From Acidobacteriota bacterium (GTDB lineage Bacteria > Acidobacteriota > Terriglobia > Versatilivoradales > Versatilivoraceae): 47,130 nucleotides of DNA. Location of the stretch: NCBI GenBank assembly GCA_022821775.1, contig JAJECY010000282.1:1-47130 (forward strand), in the 5' to 3' direction. Shown here one piece after another: positions 1-8,218 of the stretch; the stretch's first letter is position 1, and every line of letters begins with the position of its first letter. The notes under the pieces are model-generated. The model made no database searches. It was given only the letters and a program-made list of their open reading frames with translations, and was not told the origin of the DNA. Made by a program: the position numbers and the translations under genes.

Positions 1-395
1 GTGTTGAAAGGGGGGCCCGAACGCAGGATGGAGGTGTGGTCGGTGCCGTTGTAGCCGGTATCGGCCACGCCGTCGGTGGGCGCCAGGGTCATCAGCAGCT
101 CTCCCTCCGTGGTGAACTTGTGCACCCGGTGCCCGTTGTCGTCCACGCAGTAGACGGAGTCATCGGGCCCGATGAAGATCATGTGCGGCCTCACGAAGAG
201 CCCCTTCCCCCAGGAGTCCAGATAGCTGCCGTCCCGGTCGAAGATGACCACCGGATTCTCGGCGCGGCAGAAAGCGTAGACGCGGTCCCGCGAGTCCACA
301 GCAATCCCGGGAACTTCGCCCAGGTCCCATCCCTCGGGCAGCTTGGCCCAACCCTCCGCCTCTTCAAATGTCAGTCGACCGGATCCAAGTTTCAC
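1..395 (-). CDS. NHL-repeat beta-propeller protein, N-terminal part
   Basis: The gene runs off the left edge of the window; 131 codons of its N-terminal part are present. I chose the GTG at 395-393 because GGGAGG lies about 10 bases upstream. The translation shows repeated blade motifs typical of NHL propellers (GIAVDSRDRVYAF, then HMIFIGPDDSVYCVDDNGHR), each followed by a phrase of the type VVIFDRDGSYLDSWG or VHKFTTEGELLMTL. Similar proteins are often annotated as peptidyl-alpha-hydroxyglycine amidating-lyase-like or 6-bladed beta-propeller proteins. No signal peptide is visible. Catalytic function cannot be judged from this fragment. It is divergent from the alcohol dehydrogenase at 731. 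Confidence 0.75.
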   Translation of the reverse strand, partial: MKLGSGRLTFEEAEGWAKLPEGWDLGEVPGIAVDSRDRVYAFCRAENPVVIFDRDGSYLDSWGKGLFVRPHMIFIGPDDSVYCVDDNGHRVHKFTTEGELLMTLAPTDGVADTGYNGTDHTSILRSGPPFN

Positions 396-730
396 TGGTG
401 TCGTTCCTCCCTGGTTGGAATTGACCCGTGCGTAAAGCCCTTGCCAACGGCATTCACCACTCAGCCATGGGTGCCGGAAAGGCCAATACTAGGTGGTTGC
501 CCCGGGACTGTCAACGATGGAGGGGCTATCCAGCGGCTTGCACCGGCGGAGATGTGCAGACCTCTCCTTGGCGCCCGACCCGAACCGGTCCCGGTTTGAC
601 ACCCGGCGACGCCATCTCCTAAACTCGCCCGCAGCCAGCCCACACTGCATTCGAGGTGCCGTTCCGAGGTCTGTCGAAGCCTTCGACGGGAGGGAGGGCC
701 TCCCTGGCAGGCCCATCAAGGAGGAACGCG
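396..730. other. Divergent intergenic region without a recognisable gene
   Basis: About 335 bases separate the divergent NHL protein and the alcohol dehydrogenase. I see no coding sequence with codon bias or homology. The short inverted repeat GTCGAAGCCTTCGAC lies near 674-689, followed by GGGAGGGAGGGCCTCCC, which is partly self-complementary. These could be regulator sites or a leader hairpin, but no clear -35/-10 pair is visible. Confidence 0.4.
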
Positions 731-1798
731 ATGATTGCCGCCGTTCTCAGACAACTGGGCAAGCCTCTGGAGATCGAGGAGAGGCCCCGGCCCGCTTTCC
801 GGGCCGACGAAGCCCTGATCCAGGTGATGGCCTGCGGCACCGACGGCACCGACCTGAAGATTGTGGACGGATTCGGCTACAGCCCCGAACTCCCGGCCAT
901 CCTGGGCCATGAGGTGGCCGGCGTGGTCTCCGAGGTGGGAGAGCGGGTCACCCGGGTGGAGGCAGGCGACCGGGTGGTGGTCTACAACTTCTCCACCTGC
1001 GGCCGCTGCCGCATGTGCCGGACCCACCGCGAACAGCTCTGCCCCCGCATGACCGGGGTCCTGGGAGCCAAGGACCGGGGCGGCCACGCCGAATACCTGG
1101 CCATTCCGGCCCGACAACTGGTCCCGCTGCCCGACAACATCCCCTGGGGGGAAGCGGCCGTGCTGGCCGATGCCCGCATCACCGCCCTGCACGCCGTGGA
1201 CCGGGCCGGAGTGGGGCTGAACGACCGCATCGTCATTTTCGGCGCCGGAGGCGTGGGTCTCTCGGCCATTCAGATCTCCAAACTGGCCGGAGCCAGCGTC
1301 CTGGCCGTCGACCGGGTCGCGGAAAAGACCGACTTCGCCATTCGGATGGGAGCCGACCTCGCCATCGACTCCACCCGCGGGGACGTCCAGGAGGCCGTCC
1401 GCGAATTCACCCGGGGGGAGGGGGCTGACGGCGTGATCGACTGCGTCGGGGTGGAGCAGACCCTGGCGGCCGGTGTGGACGCCCTGCGCCCCGGAGGACG
1501 CCTCACCGTGGTCGGCTACACGCCCGAATCCTACGGGCTGAACGGAAAGAGGCTGGCGCAGAACGAACTGGAGATCGTCGGCACCCGTTGCGGCCGCCTG
1601 CAGGACCTGGTGGGCGCGGTTCGACTGATGGCGGAGAACAAGTTGAAGCCGCTGGTCACCCACCCCTACCCACTGGAGGAGATCAACCGGGCCATGGCCG
1701 ATCTGCGGTCCGGCAATGTGCTGGGCCGGGCCGTTCTATTGACGCCGGCCGGACGGGCGGCCACCGGACACCCGGCAACCTCGTCCGGAGCTTCCTGA
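731..1798 (+). CDS. Zinc-dependent medium-chain alcohol dehydrogenase
   Basis: A 355-residue MDR-superfamily oxidoreductase that should interconvert an alcohol or polyol and its ketone or aldehyde with NAD(H). The start is the ATG at 731, preceded by AAGGAGG at 718-724; an in-frame ATG at 656 lacks such a site. Catalytic zinc ligands are visible as Cys35 (ACGTDGTDLK) with His60-Glu61 (GHEVAG). The structural-zinc lobe has Cys90, Cys93, Cys96 and Cys104 (CGRCRMCRTHREQLC). The Rossmann motif GAGGVGL begins at residue 171, and Asp194 at the end of the second strand favours NAD over NADP. The sorbitol/threonine dehydrogenase-like group fits best, but the substrate cannot be read from sequence. 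It converges on the Nramp-like gene with a 33-base gap. Confidence 0.9.
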   Translation: MIAAVLRQLGKPLEIEERPRPAFRADEALIQVMACGTDGTDLKIVDGFGYSPELPAILGHEVAGVVSEVGERVTRVEAGDRVVVYNFSTCGRCRMCRTHREQLCPRMTGVLGAKDRGGHAEYLAIPARQLVPLPDNIPWGEAAVLADARITALHAVDRAGVGLNDRIVIFGAGGVGLSAIQISKLAGASVLAVDRVAEKTDFAIRMGADLAIDSTRGDVQEAVREFTRGEGADGVIDCVGVEQTLAAGVDALRPGGRLTVVGYTPESYGLNGKRLAQNELEIVGTRCGRLQDLVGAVRLMAENKLKPLVTHPYPLEEINRAMADLRSGNVLGRAVLLTPAGRAATGHPATSSGAS

Positions 1799-1831
1799 GC
1801 GCCCTCCGAGTCACCACCCTCCACGCCCCGC

Positions 1832-3196
1832 TCATCCAACCAGGCGCCCCAGCAGCGTGTAGGCGGCCACGCAGAGCGTGAGTCCCCCGGACAGCCACAG
1901 CAGCCCGTCGACCCAGGGGGAGGGACCGATCGCTCGATCCAGCCGGCGGTAGCGCAGATAGAGTATGGAGCAGGCAATGACGGGCAACATGGCGGTCTGC
2001 ACCACTCCTCCCACCACGATGAGCCGGACCGGCTGTTCCGGAAAAGCCAGGAAGATGGAGGCATAGACCACCGCCCAGAAGACCTGCATGCCCCTTCGCC
2101 AGCGAATTCGCTGCAGCGGCCGGTGACGTGAAAGGAATCCGAAAACGGTCAGGCAGTCCAGCCCCATGATGGCGTTGGCCGCTACCGAGGCGAAGAGGGT
2201 GGAGTAGAGGGTGACCAGAGCTCCGGAGAGAAAAACGAAGTAACCCCAGGGTCCGAAGATTCCGGTGAAGGTCTCGGAAAGGGTATCGATCATCCGGCCG
2301 CCCTCGGGCACCAGCCCCTGGCGGTGAAGGACGGCGGCCCCCAGGAAGTAGAAGGCAACCGTGATGACGGTGTAGACGCTCATGGCCAGCAAGGCATCCA
2401 GTTGCATCACCCGGATCCAGCCCCTCGCCCGCGCGTACCAGTCCGGCTGACTGCTGCGGGGGCCGATATGGCGGGCGTATCCCTTCTCCAGGCACCAGTT
2501 GGGGTAGGCAAACAGATCGGACGTCCCCACCCCGGTCAAGCCGAACAGGGCAAAGGCCAGGGCCAAGCCCCCCTGAGCGGGGAGTTGAAACGTCAGCCCT
2601 TCCCAGACATTTTCCGGTGACACGGCGTGGCCCGACCATTGCAGGGCCCCTGCCGCCACCACGGTGGTCAGGCTGAAAGCCAACACCATCAGCATGGAAC
2701 CGCGCTCCACCACTCTGTAGCCGCCGCTGAGCAGGATTCCCAAGGTCACCAGGCAGGCAACTACTCCCCAGGCGGTGACACTCACCTGCGGAAGCAGCAG
2801 ATGGAGGCACTGAGCTACCCCGGCCACGATTCCCCCCACCAGGCTGGAGGAGATCAAGGTGCTGCAGAGCCAGCCCCACACCACCCAGGAGGCTCGCCAG
2901 CGGGGACCCGGAATCCGGTCAACCGACCCGAGCGAAGAGTCTCCCGAAGAGATGGCGTAGCGTCCGATCTCCACCTGCAGCACCACCTTGGAGACGCAGC
3001 TCAACAGGATCAGCCACAGCGCCACGAAACCCAACCTGGCTCCCAGCGTGGTAGTGACGATCAGCTCGCCCGAGCCCACGATTCCGGCGGTCAGGATGAG
3101 AGAAGGACCGACCTGGCGAAGACGCCCCGGGAAGTCCTTGGGAGGGGGAAGGACCTTGGCGGACCCGTCATCGGTCGATGGGCGCGTACGCGTCAT
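1832..3196 (-). CDS. Divergent Nramp-family membrane transporter
   Basis: A 454-residue integral membrane protein with about 11 hydrophobic segments and the overall layout of Nramp (SLC11) divalent-metal transporters. The N-terminal hallmark is recognisable (GPSLILTAGIVGSGELIVTT at 30-49), but the canonical metal-binding DPGN of helix 1 is replaced by GSGE (41-44). The helix-6 MPH-type motif is also absent; the nearest stretch reads FGLTGVGTSDLF. It therefore belongs to a branch whose substrate may not be Mn2+ or Fe2+. The start ATG at 3196 follows a charged, proline-rich 25-residue tail. It is divergent from msrP with about 200 bases between them. The family call is good; the substrate is unknown. 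Confidence 0.8.
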   Translation of the reverse strand: MTRTRPSTDDGSAKVLPPPKDFPGRLRQVGPSLILTAGIVGSGELIVTTTLGARLGFVALWLILLSCVSKVVLQVEIGRYAISSGDSSLGSVDRIPGPRWRASWVVWGWLCSTLISSSLVGGIVAGVAQCLHLLLPQVSVTAWGVVACLVTLGILLSGGYRVVERGSMLMVLAFSLTTVVAAGALQWSGHAVSPENVWEGLTFQLPAQGGLALAFALFGLTGVGTSDLFAYPNWCLEKGYARHIGPRSSQPDWYARARGWIRVMQLDALLAMSVYTVITVAFYFLGAAVLHRQGLVPEGGRMIDTLSETFTGIFGPWGYFVFLSGALVTLYSTLFASVAANAIMGLDCLTVFGFLSRHRPLQRIRWRRGMQVFWAVVYASIFLAFPEQPVRLIVVGGVVQTAMLPVIACSILYLRYRRLDRAIGPSPWVDGLLWLSGGLTLCVAAYTLLGRLVG

Positions 3197-3223
3197 CGTT
3201 CGTGCCTATTCGTGGTTCTATTC
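3197..3223. repeat. TTCGTG-type dispersed repeat copy
   Basis: The bases just upstream of the Nramp-like gene read as TTCGTG-CCTA-TTCGTGG followed by TTCTATTC. The same theme recurs at 16295-16330 and 40493-40520, and in reverse complement at 40110-40141 and 47085-47130. It lies in the divergent promoter space before msrP. Confidence 0.5.
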
Positions 3224-3400
3224 CCTGTCGATGCTATCACCCCTTCGGCCAACCGCAATTGCTCCGCCCGCATCCATCTCCCGTGCTAAGATTCGATCAT
3301 GGAGGAGGGTCCCTCCTGATCGCTTCCCTGCCCGAGGGATGGCCGCAGCCGGCAATTGGAAGATCCGGGCCCTCGACCGGAGACCAGTGGAGGTAGGACA

Positions 3401-4432
3401 GTGAGAAAGACGCTTCAGCTTCCGCGTTTGGAACCTACCGAGGAGACGGTGTTCCTGAACCGGCGCCGTTTCATGGAGGCAGCCCTGCTGGCAGGCGCCG
3501 GCACCTGCCTGTTGCCCTCCCTGGGTTGCGCCCAGCCGCCACCGCCTCCCGAAGGAGGCCCCCTGTCCCTTCCCTTCGAGCGCCCGCAGGTGTTCCCGGC
3601 CAAGCGCAATTCCGGCTTTGATCCCAAGGACCTCGAACTGACCGACCGCCTGGTGGCGGCCACCCATAACAATTTCTACGAGTTTCTTCCCAATCGCGGG
3701 GGGCCGGTCTGGAAATATACCAGCAGATTTGAGGTGGAGCCCTGGAAGGTGGAGGTGAGCGGTGAGTGTCACAAGCCCCGCACCTTCGATCTGGACGACC
3801 TGTTCGGGTTCGAGCAGGAAGAGCGCGTCTACCGCTTCCGGTGCGTGGAGACCTGGGCCATGAACATTCCCTGGACCGGATTCCCCCTGAGCAAACTGCT
3901 CGAGGCTGTTCAGCCCACCGGCAAGGCCCAGCACGTCCGCTTCATCACCGCCCACCGGCCCGGTCAGATGCCCGGACTCAGTGAGAGGCACTACCCCTGG
4001 CCCTATTACGAAGCCCTGCGGCTGGACGAGGCCATGAACGACCTGACCCTGGCGGTGACCGGAGTCTATGGAAAGCCTCTGCTCAAACAGCACGGGGCAC
4101 CCGTGCGCATCATCGTGCCCTGGAAATACGGCTACAAGTCCCCCAAGTCCATCGTCAGGATCGAGCTGGTCGCCAAGAAGCCCGGAACCTTCTGGTCGGC
4201 CAAGCCCTACCAGCACGAATACGGCTACCTGAGCAACGTGAACCCCAACGTTCCCCATCCCCGATGGTCCCAGGAATGGGACTACATGCTGGTCGCCAAT
4301 GCGGCGCCCCGGCGGGGACCTCGGCGCCCCACCCTCATGTTCAACGGCTACGCCGACCAGGTGGGCCACCTCTACCCGGACGAACCCACCAAGCCCCAGC
4401 CCCCCCTGAGGCGCGGGCAGACCGCCCGCTGA
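3401..4432 (+). CDS. msrP: Periplasmic methionine sulfoxide reductase catalytic subunit, molybdopterin type
   Basis: A 343-residue YedY/MsrP-type sulfite-oxidase-fold enzyme that reduces protein methionine sulfoxide in the periplasm. I chose the GTG at 3401, with GGAGGTAGG just upstream; an in-frame ATG at 3356 has no such site. A Tat signal is visible (NRRRFMEAALLAGAGTC from residue 20). The family hallmarks are all present: NNFYEF, the molybdenum-ligand Cys148 in FRCVETWAMNIPW, RLDEAMNDLTLAVTGVYGK, GAPVRIIVPWKYGYKS, NVNPNVPHPRWSQ and the C-terminal FNGYADQVGHLY. The usual partner, the heme membrane subunit MsrQ, is not adjacent; the next gene is convergent and unrelated. The electron donor must be encoded elsewhere or differ. 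Confidence 0.95.
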   Translation: MRKTLQLPRLEPTEETVFLNRRRFMEAALLAGAGTCLLPSLGCAQPPPPPEGGPLSLPFERPQVFPAKRNSGFDPKDLELTDRLVAATHNNFYEFLPNRGGPVWKYTSRFEVEPWKVEVSGECHKPRTFDLDDLFGFEQEERVYRFRCVETWAMNIPWTGFPLSKLLEAVQPTGKAQHVRFITAHRPGQMPGLSERHYPWPYYEALRLDEAMNDLTLAVTGVYGKPLLKQHGAPVRIIVPWKYGYKSPKSIVRIELVAKKPGTFWSAKPYQHEYGYLSNVNPNVPHPRWSQEWDYMLVANAAPRRGPRRPTLMFNGYADQVGHLYPDEPTKPQPPLRRGQTAR

Positions 4433-4443
4433 CAGGACGGCTC

Positions 4444-6669
4444 CTACCGTCCAGTCGAGAGCGCAGCGGTTTCTCCGGAGGAACGGCCGGCCTCGATGCC
4501 CATCTCCGCCAGCAGGTGGTGGGCGCCGTCCAGGTGCTCCATGATCCAGAGGGCGTAACGGATGTCCACGTGAATGGACCGGGTGACGGCCGGAATGAAA
4601 TCCCAGTCGGCAACGATGCTCTCCCAGTTACCGTCAAACAGCAATCCCACCAGCTCCCCGCGTCCATTCAGGGTAGGAGAGCCCGAGTTGCCTCCGGTCG
4701 CGTCCAGTGTGCTCAGAAAGTTCACAGGCACCGAGCCCAGCGCCTTCACGTGGTAGTTGCCGAATTCCCGGCCGCGAATCAGCTTGAGCTGCCCGGGTGG
4801 GGCATTGAAGGGTTCCTGTCCCGTGTCTTTCTCCAGGATGCCGCGCAGGGTGGTGAAGGGAAGGTAGCGCATTCCATCCTTGGCCGAGTATCCCTTGACC
4901 GTGCCGTAGGTGACCCTGAGGGTCGAGTTGGCGTCGGGATAGACCGACTTGCCCCGGCTTTGGTTGTAGGCGATCAGAGCCTCCATGAAGCGCGGGCGGG
5001 CCTGATCGAATCGTCCCTGAAGCTCCTTGTCGCGCTCCTCCCGTTCCATGTCGCTGTCGTAGAGGCTGACCGCCATCCGGATGAAGGGATCCCGGCTGGC
5101 CTCGAAGTCCCCGGGGGCCGCCTTCATCCAGGAAAGCCGGGTTCCAGGATCTCCCAGCCGGGTCTGCCCGTACATCTCCTCCAGGCGCCGGTCCAGCTCG
5201 GCTTCCTGCAACCCGGCCGGTCGGATCCCGAACCAGTCGTCGAAGGCCTGGACGTGCTGCTCTGCCGGGAGCTTGGCGTAGTTCAGGACAAATCGGCGCC
5301 AGCAGGCGCGGTCCACCTCCGGGTCGAAGGTCCGATCGATGCGCTTCAACCTCTCTCGGATGCGCACCATGTCCCGTTCCTGGTAGCCGGGCTCCCGCTG
5401 CCCGTCGGGCTTCTGACGCTCCCGGCTCAGCCGATACAGCCTGCGGGCGGCTCTCAGCAGCGCCGACCGGCCTCCGAGAAAATCGTAGTAAAGAGCCGCC
5501 TCCCGGCCGGACTGCGACTCGGCCACCAGTTCCCCCAAGTCGGCGGCGGCGGTCTTCAGCCTGGACCGCGAGGCCGGACCGGCTTCGATCCAAGCCTGTA
5601 GATCCTGCTCCAAAGCCCCCTTTCGTTCCAGGATGTCGCTCTTGGAGAAGCCCTCCAGCATTCCCCGGTAGTTCTTGATGACGTTGTTCAGGCTGGCCTG
5701 CAGCGACGCATACTTGAGGGCCTTTTCTTCCCGGCCGGCCACCGCCCGGTCAATGATGTCGTGCCACTGCCGGAAGGCCTCGATGCGGCGAGGGTAGTCC
5801 CACTGGATGACCCCCTCCACCTCGCTGGCCAGGCGGTACCGGCTGGTGCTCCCCGGGTAGCCCGCCACCAGGACCAGGTCTCCGCTGTCGACTCCCCGGC
5901 TGGAGACTCTCAGGTGATGCCGGGGACGATAGGGAACGTTCTGCTCCGCATAGTCCGCCGGCTTTCCGTCGGGGCTCACGTAGGCGCGATAGAAGGCGTA
6001 GTCCCCGGTGTGGCGGGGCCACATCCAGTTGTCGACATCCCCACCGTACTTGCCGATTGCATGGGCCGGCGCATGGACCAGGCGAACGTCCCGGATTTCC
6101 AACTGCTTGATCAGCTCATACTCCAGCCCGCCGGAGTAGGCGGCCACCCGGCATCGATGTCCCGCGTCCTGCTCGCACTTTGCAACCAGCGCCTTCTGCC
6201 GGTCTTCGATGGCCTGGTAGCGCTCCCGGGGGCCGGCTCCATCGGGAACCGCCGCCAACACCGACCGGGTGACGTCCTTTACCGCCACCGTGACCAGGAC
6301 GCGGCTGCCCGGAGCCGCCGGAAGCTCCTCGGCCCGGCCGGCAGCCAGAAAGCCGTTCTCCAACAGGTTGTTTTCTTCAGTGGAGTTGTGCTGAATCGAG
6401 CCGTAAGCACAGTGGTGGTTGGTGATCACCAAGCCCTGGGGCGAAACGAAAGAGGCGGTGCAGCCGCCCAGCCAGATCACCGCGTTCATGGGGTGGCCGG
6501 TCAGGTCCGACAGCGCCGCGGCGTCCACCTCCGGATCCAAGGCTTTCAGCTTTTCTGCCAGAGAGGGGAGCTGGCCGGGCCTCCACATGCCTTCTTCGGC
6601 GGGGACGATGGCGGGAAGGAAAACGAGAGGCGCCAAAAGAACCAGGCAAGAGGCAGCGAATTGCTTCAT
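4444..6669 (-). CDS. S46 family dipeptidyl peptidase (DPP7-like)
   Basis: A 741-residue exported serine peptidase that removes dipeptides from the N-termini of oligopeptides. A signal peptide of about 24 residues ends near VPAEEG. The chymotrypsin-like triad is visible: TNHHC at 83-87 (His85/86), an Asp in the region GGDVDNWMWPRHTGDY, and GNSGSP with the nucleophile Ser662. In characterised family members the residue 18 positions after the serine governs the P1 pocket: Arg in acidic-specific DPP11, Gly in DPP7. Here it is Gly680 (LLFDGNWES), which favours hydrophobic or aliphatic P1. The start ATG at 6669 has GGAGAGG upstream. Length matches the family (about 700-730). It ends 11 bases from msrP, convergently. 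Confidence 0.95.
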   Translation of the reverse strand: MKQFAASCLVLLAPLVFLPAIVPAEEGMWRPGQLPSLAEKLKALDPEVDAAALSDLTGHPMNAVIWLGGCTASFVSPQGLVITNHHCAYGSIQHNSTEENNLLENGFLAAGRAEELPAAPGSRVLVTVAVKDVTRSVLAAVPDGAGPRERYQAIEDRQKALVAKCEQDAGHRCRVAAYSGGLEYELIKQLEIRDVRLVHAPAHAIGKYGGDVDNWMWPRHTGDYAFYRAYVSPDGKPADYAEQNVPYRPRHHLRVSSRGVDSGDLVLVAGYPGSTSRYRLASEVEGVIQWDYPRRIEAFRQWHDIIDRAVAGREEKALKYASLQASLNNVIKNYRGMLEGFSKSDILERKGALEQDLQAWIEAGPASRSRLKTAAADLGELVAESQSGREAALYYDFLGGRSALLRAARRLYRLSRERQKPDGQREPGYQERDMVRIRERLKRIDRTFDPEVDRACWRRFVLNYAKLPAEQHVQAFDDWFGIRPAGLQEAELDRRLEEMYGQTRLGDPGTRLSWMKAAPGDFEASRDPFIRMAVSLYDSDMEREERDKELQGRFDQARPRFMEALIAYNQSRGKSVYPDANSTLRVTYGTVKGYSAKDGMRYLPFTTLRGILEKDTGQEPFNAPPGQLKLIRGREFGNYHVKALGSVPVNFLSTLDATGGNSGSPTLNGRGELVGLLFDGNWESIVADWDFIPAVTRSIHVDIRYALWIMEHLDGAHHLLAEMGIEAGRSSGETAALSTGR

Positions 6670-6855
6670 GGAAGGGGCCTCTCCAACTTCGTCATGAGGA
6701 GGATTTCGTATGAGTCAGCGTCCTGTCGGGAAATTCGCTGATCGTTGAGCAAAATCATGGCATGACGCTTCAGCGTCGGCAACAAAATCTCCAATACTCA
6801 CCTCACCGCAAAGTGTCCGTTCGTCCCTGGAATCCTACTTTACGTATTGCGGCCG

Positions 6856-6885
6856 TGATTCCAAAAGAGGTGATTCCAAAAGAGG
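6856..6885 (+). repeat. Two tandem copies of a 15-bp sequence
   Basis: The sequence TGATTCCAAAAGAGG occurs exactly twice in a row (6856-6870 and 6871-6885) and ends directly at the -35 box of the putative promoter at 6886. The position suggests an activator or repressor site, but this is inference. Confidence 0.7.
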
Positions 6886-6914
6886 TTGCACGTCCATCAA
6901 TTCTAAAGTATGGT
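6886..6914 (+). promoter_or_regulatory. Predicted sigma-70 promoter of an orphan small transcript
   Basis: TTGCAC at 6886-6891 (5 of 6 to the TTGACA consensus), a 17-base spacer, and TATGGT at 6909-6914 (4 of 6 to TATAAT). It lies in a gene-free gap between two minus-strand genes and points toward a factor-independent terminator only about 65 bases downstream. Confidence 0.5.
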
Positions 6915-6920
6915 TGCAAG

Positions 6921-6985
6921 CAGATACCCGCCGGCAGCGTGCTGTCGGCTCAAGGGCCGCTTTTCGGAGCGGCCCTTGCTTTTTC
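6921..6985 (+). ncRNA. Candidate small RNA with two stem-loops
   Basis: Starting about 7 bases after the predicted -10 box, the expected transcript of roughly 65 nucleotides folds into two adjacent hairpins. The first pairs GCCGGCAGC (6930-6938) with GCTGTCGGC (6941-6949), with one G-U pair and the inner pairs opening to form a loop. The second is the terminator stem at 6952-6977. No open reading frame with a ribosome binding site fits inside. I do not recognise it as 6S, tmRNA, SRP or another named family. It could alternatively be a leader fragment of a lost gene. Confidence 0.4.
6952..6985 (+). terminator. Rho-independent terminator
   Basis: A perfect 10-bp stem, AAGGGCCGCT (6952-6961) with AGCGGCCCTT (6968-6977), a six-base loop TTTCGG, and the T-rich tail GCTTTTTCT. 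The T-run is only on the plus-strand side, so it terminates plus-strand transcription. The stem alone might also affect transcripts from the minus-strand gene ending at 7039. Confidence 0.85.
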
Positions 6986-7038
6986 TGGGGAGAAACCGGA
7001 AGACTGGTGAGTGCCGACGTTTCAGAGAAGGCGGCCCG

Positions 7039-8058
7039 TCACGCCACTCTGTCCACCATTTGCCGCGCCTGAGTCGGGAGGTCCATCTCCGGACTGGGCC
7101 CGTGGCGGCGCATCAGCTCCCAGGCCCGGTCGGCCACGCCCTGTTCGATGTCCATCCCCTCCAGGCAGGTCCGGGCTGCATCCAGGAATTTATGGCATTC
7201 GAAGAGCCGATGGCCGGATTGCCACACGGTGGGGTCGCCCCGGCGCTGGTAGCGAAAGTCGGCCGAGACCCGCAATTGAGGCGACCGGTTGGGGAGCCCG
7301 CAGTGGATCATGTGGGGGTGGAATATCAGCACGTCGCCGGCCCGGTAGTCGGAGCGCAGCCAGGTCTTGGGCGAGTCGTCCGGAACCGCCTCTCCGGCCA
7401 CCGGGACGGCTCCCATTCGAGCCATCTCCCGGGCCTGGTCGGCGTTCTGCGGGATCCCCAGGTAATGGGAGCCCCGGTACCAGTGCTGATGCATGCCCTC
7501 TCGATGGGAACGCTTGCAGATGGCCAGTCCACCCGTGGTCCGGTCAATGTCCATCAAGGCCACCCAGCAGGTTACGAACGCCACCCGAAAATGGTAGCCG
7601 TCCTGGTGGGCCGGAGTGACGTAGTCGAAGTGCTGCCCTCGGGTCTTGGCGGGCGTGAGATCCTGGAAAACGATTCGCACGCGGTCGGCGTTCTCCACCC
7701 AACTGAAGACCTCGCCGTCAAACAGGACCTCCAGGAATCTGAAGAGTCCCCGGTCATGAATCACCTCGGTCAATGAAGGCAGGTCGCCGATCATGCGGCC
7801 GATGGGGCCGCTGGGTGTCAGCTCATCGGATTCCGGCATCCTGCCCGACCACTTCAGCTCCAGTCGCGGATCGTCGACCGCGAAGCCGTGCCGGATGAGC
7901 AGCCGGCCAATTTCCGATCGCACCCGCCCGAGGTTGTCCCGATCGATCAGTCCCCGAACGAACAGGTACCCTTCCGCCTGCAGGCGCTGGGACAGGGCGG
8001 AGTGGTCCCCTGTCGAGGCTTCAACCGCTTGGAGAGGAGCTAAGGAGAGATCCACCAT
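7039..8058 (-). CDS. Phytanoyl-CoA dioxygenase family protein (Fe(II)/2-oxoglutarate oxygenase)
   Basis: A 339-residue non-heme iron oxygenase of the PhyH family, predicted to hydroxylate a small organic substrate with 2-oxoglutarate and O2. The metal triad is visible as His151-X-Asp153 (TPAHQDGYHFRV) and distal His252 (FHPHMIHCGLPNRS). Arg263 (QLRVSADFRY) is placed to bind the 2-oxoglutarate carboxylate. No signal peptide is seen, so it should be cytoplasmic. The ATG start is at 8058, with only a weak AGGG upstream. Family members include halogenases and natural-product hydroxylases as well as catabolic enzymes; nothing nearby identifies the substrate. The gene is monocistronic as far as can be seen. 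Confidence 0.88.
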   Translation of the reverse strand: MVDLSLAPLQAVEASTGDHSALSQRLQAEGYLFVRGLIDRDNLGRVRSEIGRLLIRHGFAVDDPRLELKWSGRMPESDELTPSGPIGRMIGDLPSLTEVIHDRGLFRFLEVLFDGEVFSWVENADRVRIVFQDLTPAKTRGQHFDYVTPAHQDGYHFRVAFVTCWVALMDIDRTTGGLAICKRSHREGMHQHWYRGSHYLGIPQNADQAREMARMGAVPVAGEAVPDDSPKTWLRSDYRAGDVLIFHPHMIHCGLPNRSPQLRVSADFRYQRRGDPTVWQSGHRLFECHKFLDAARTCLEGMDIEQGVADRAWELMRRHGPSPEMDLPTQARQMVDRVA

Positions 8059-8133
8059 GGTGGTCCCTGGCTTTGCGGCTTCCGGCCGCCGGATGTCGGA
8101 TGATTGAAGTTCAGCGCCGCTGACCGATTCAAA

Positions 8134-8210
<77 letters not shown>

Positions 8211-8218
8211 TCATTGAA

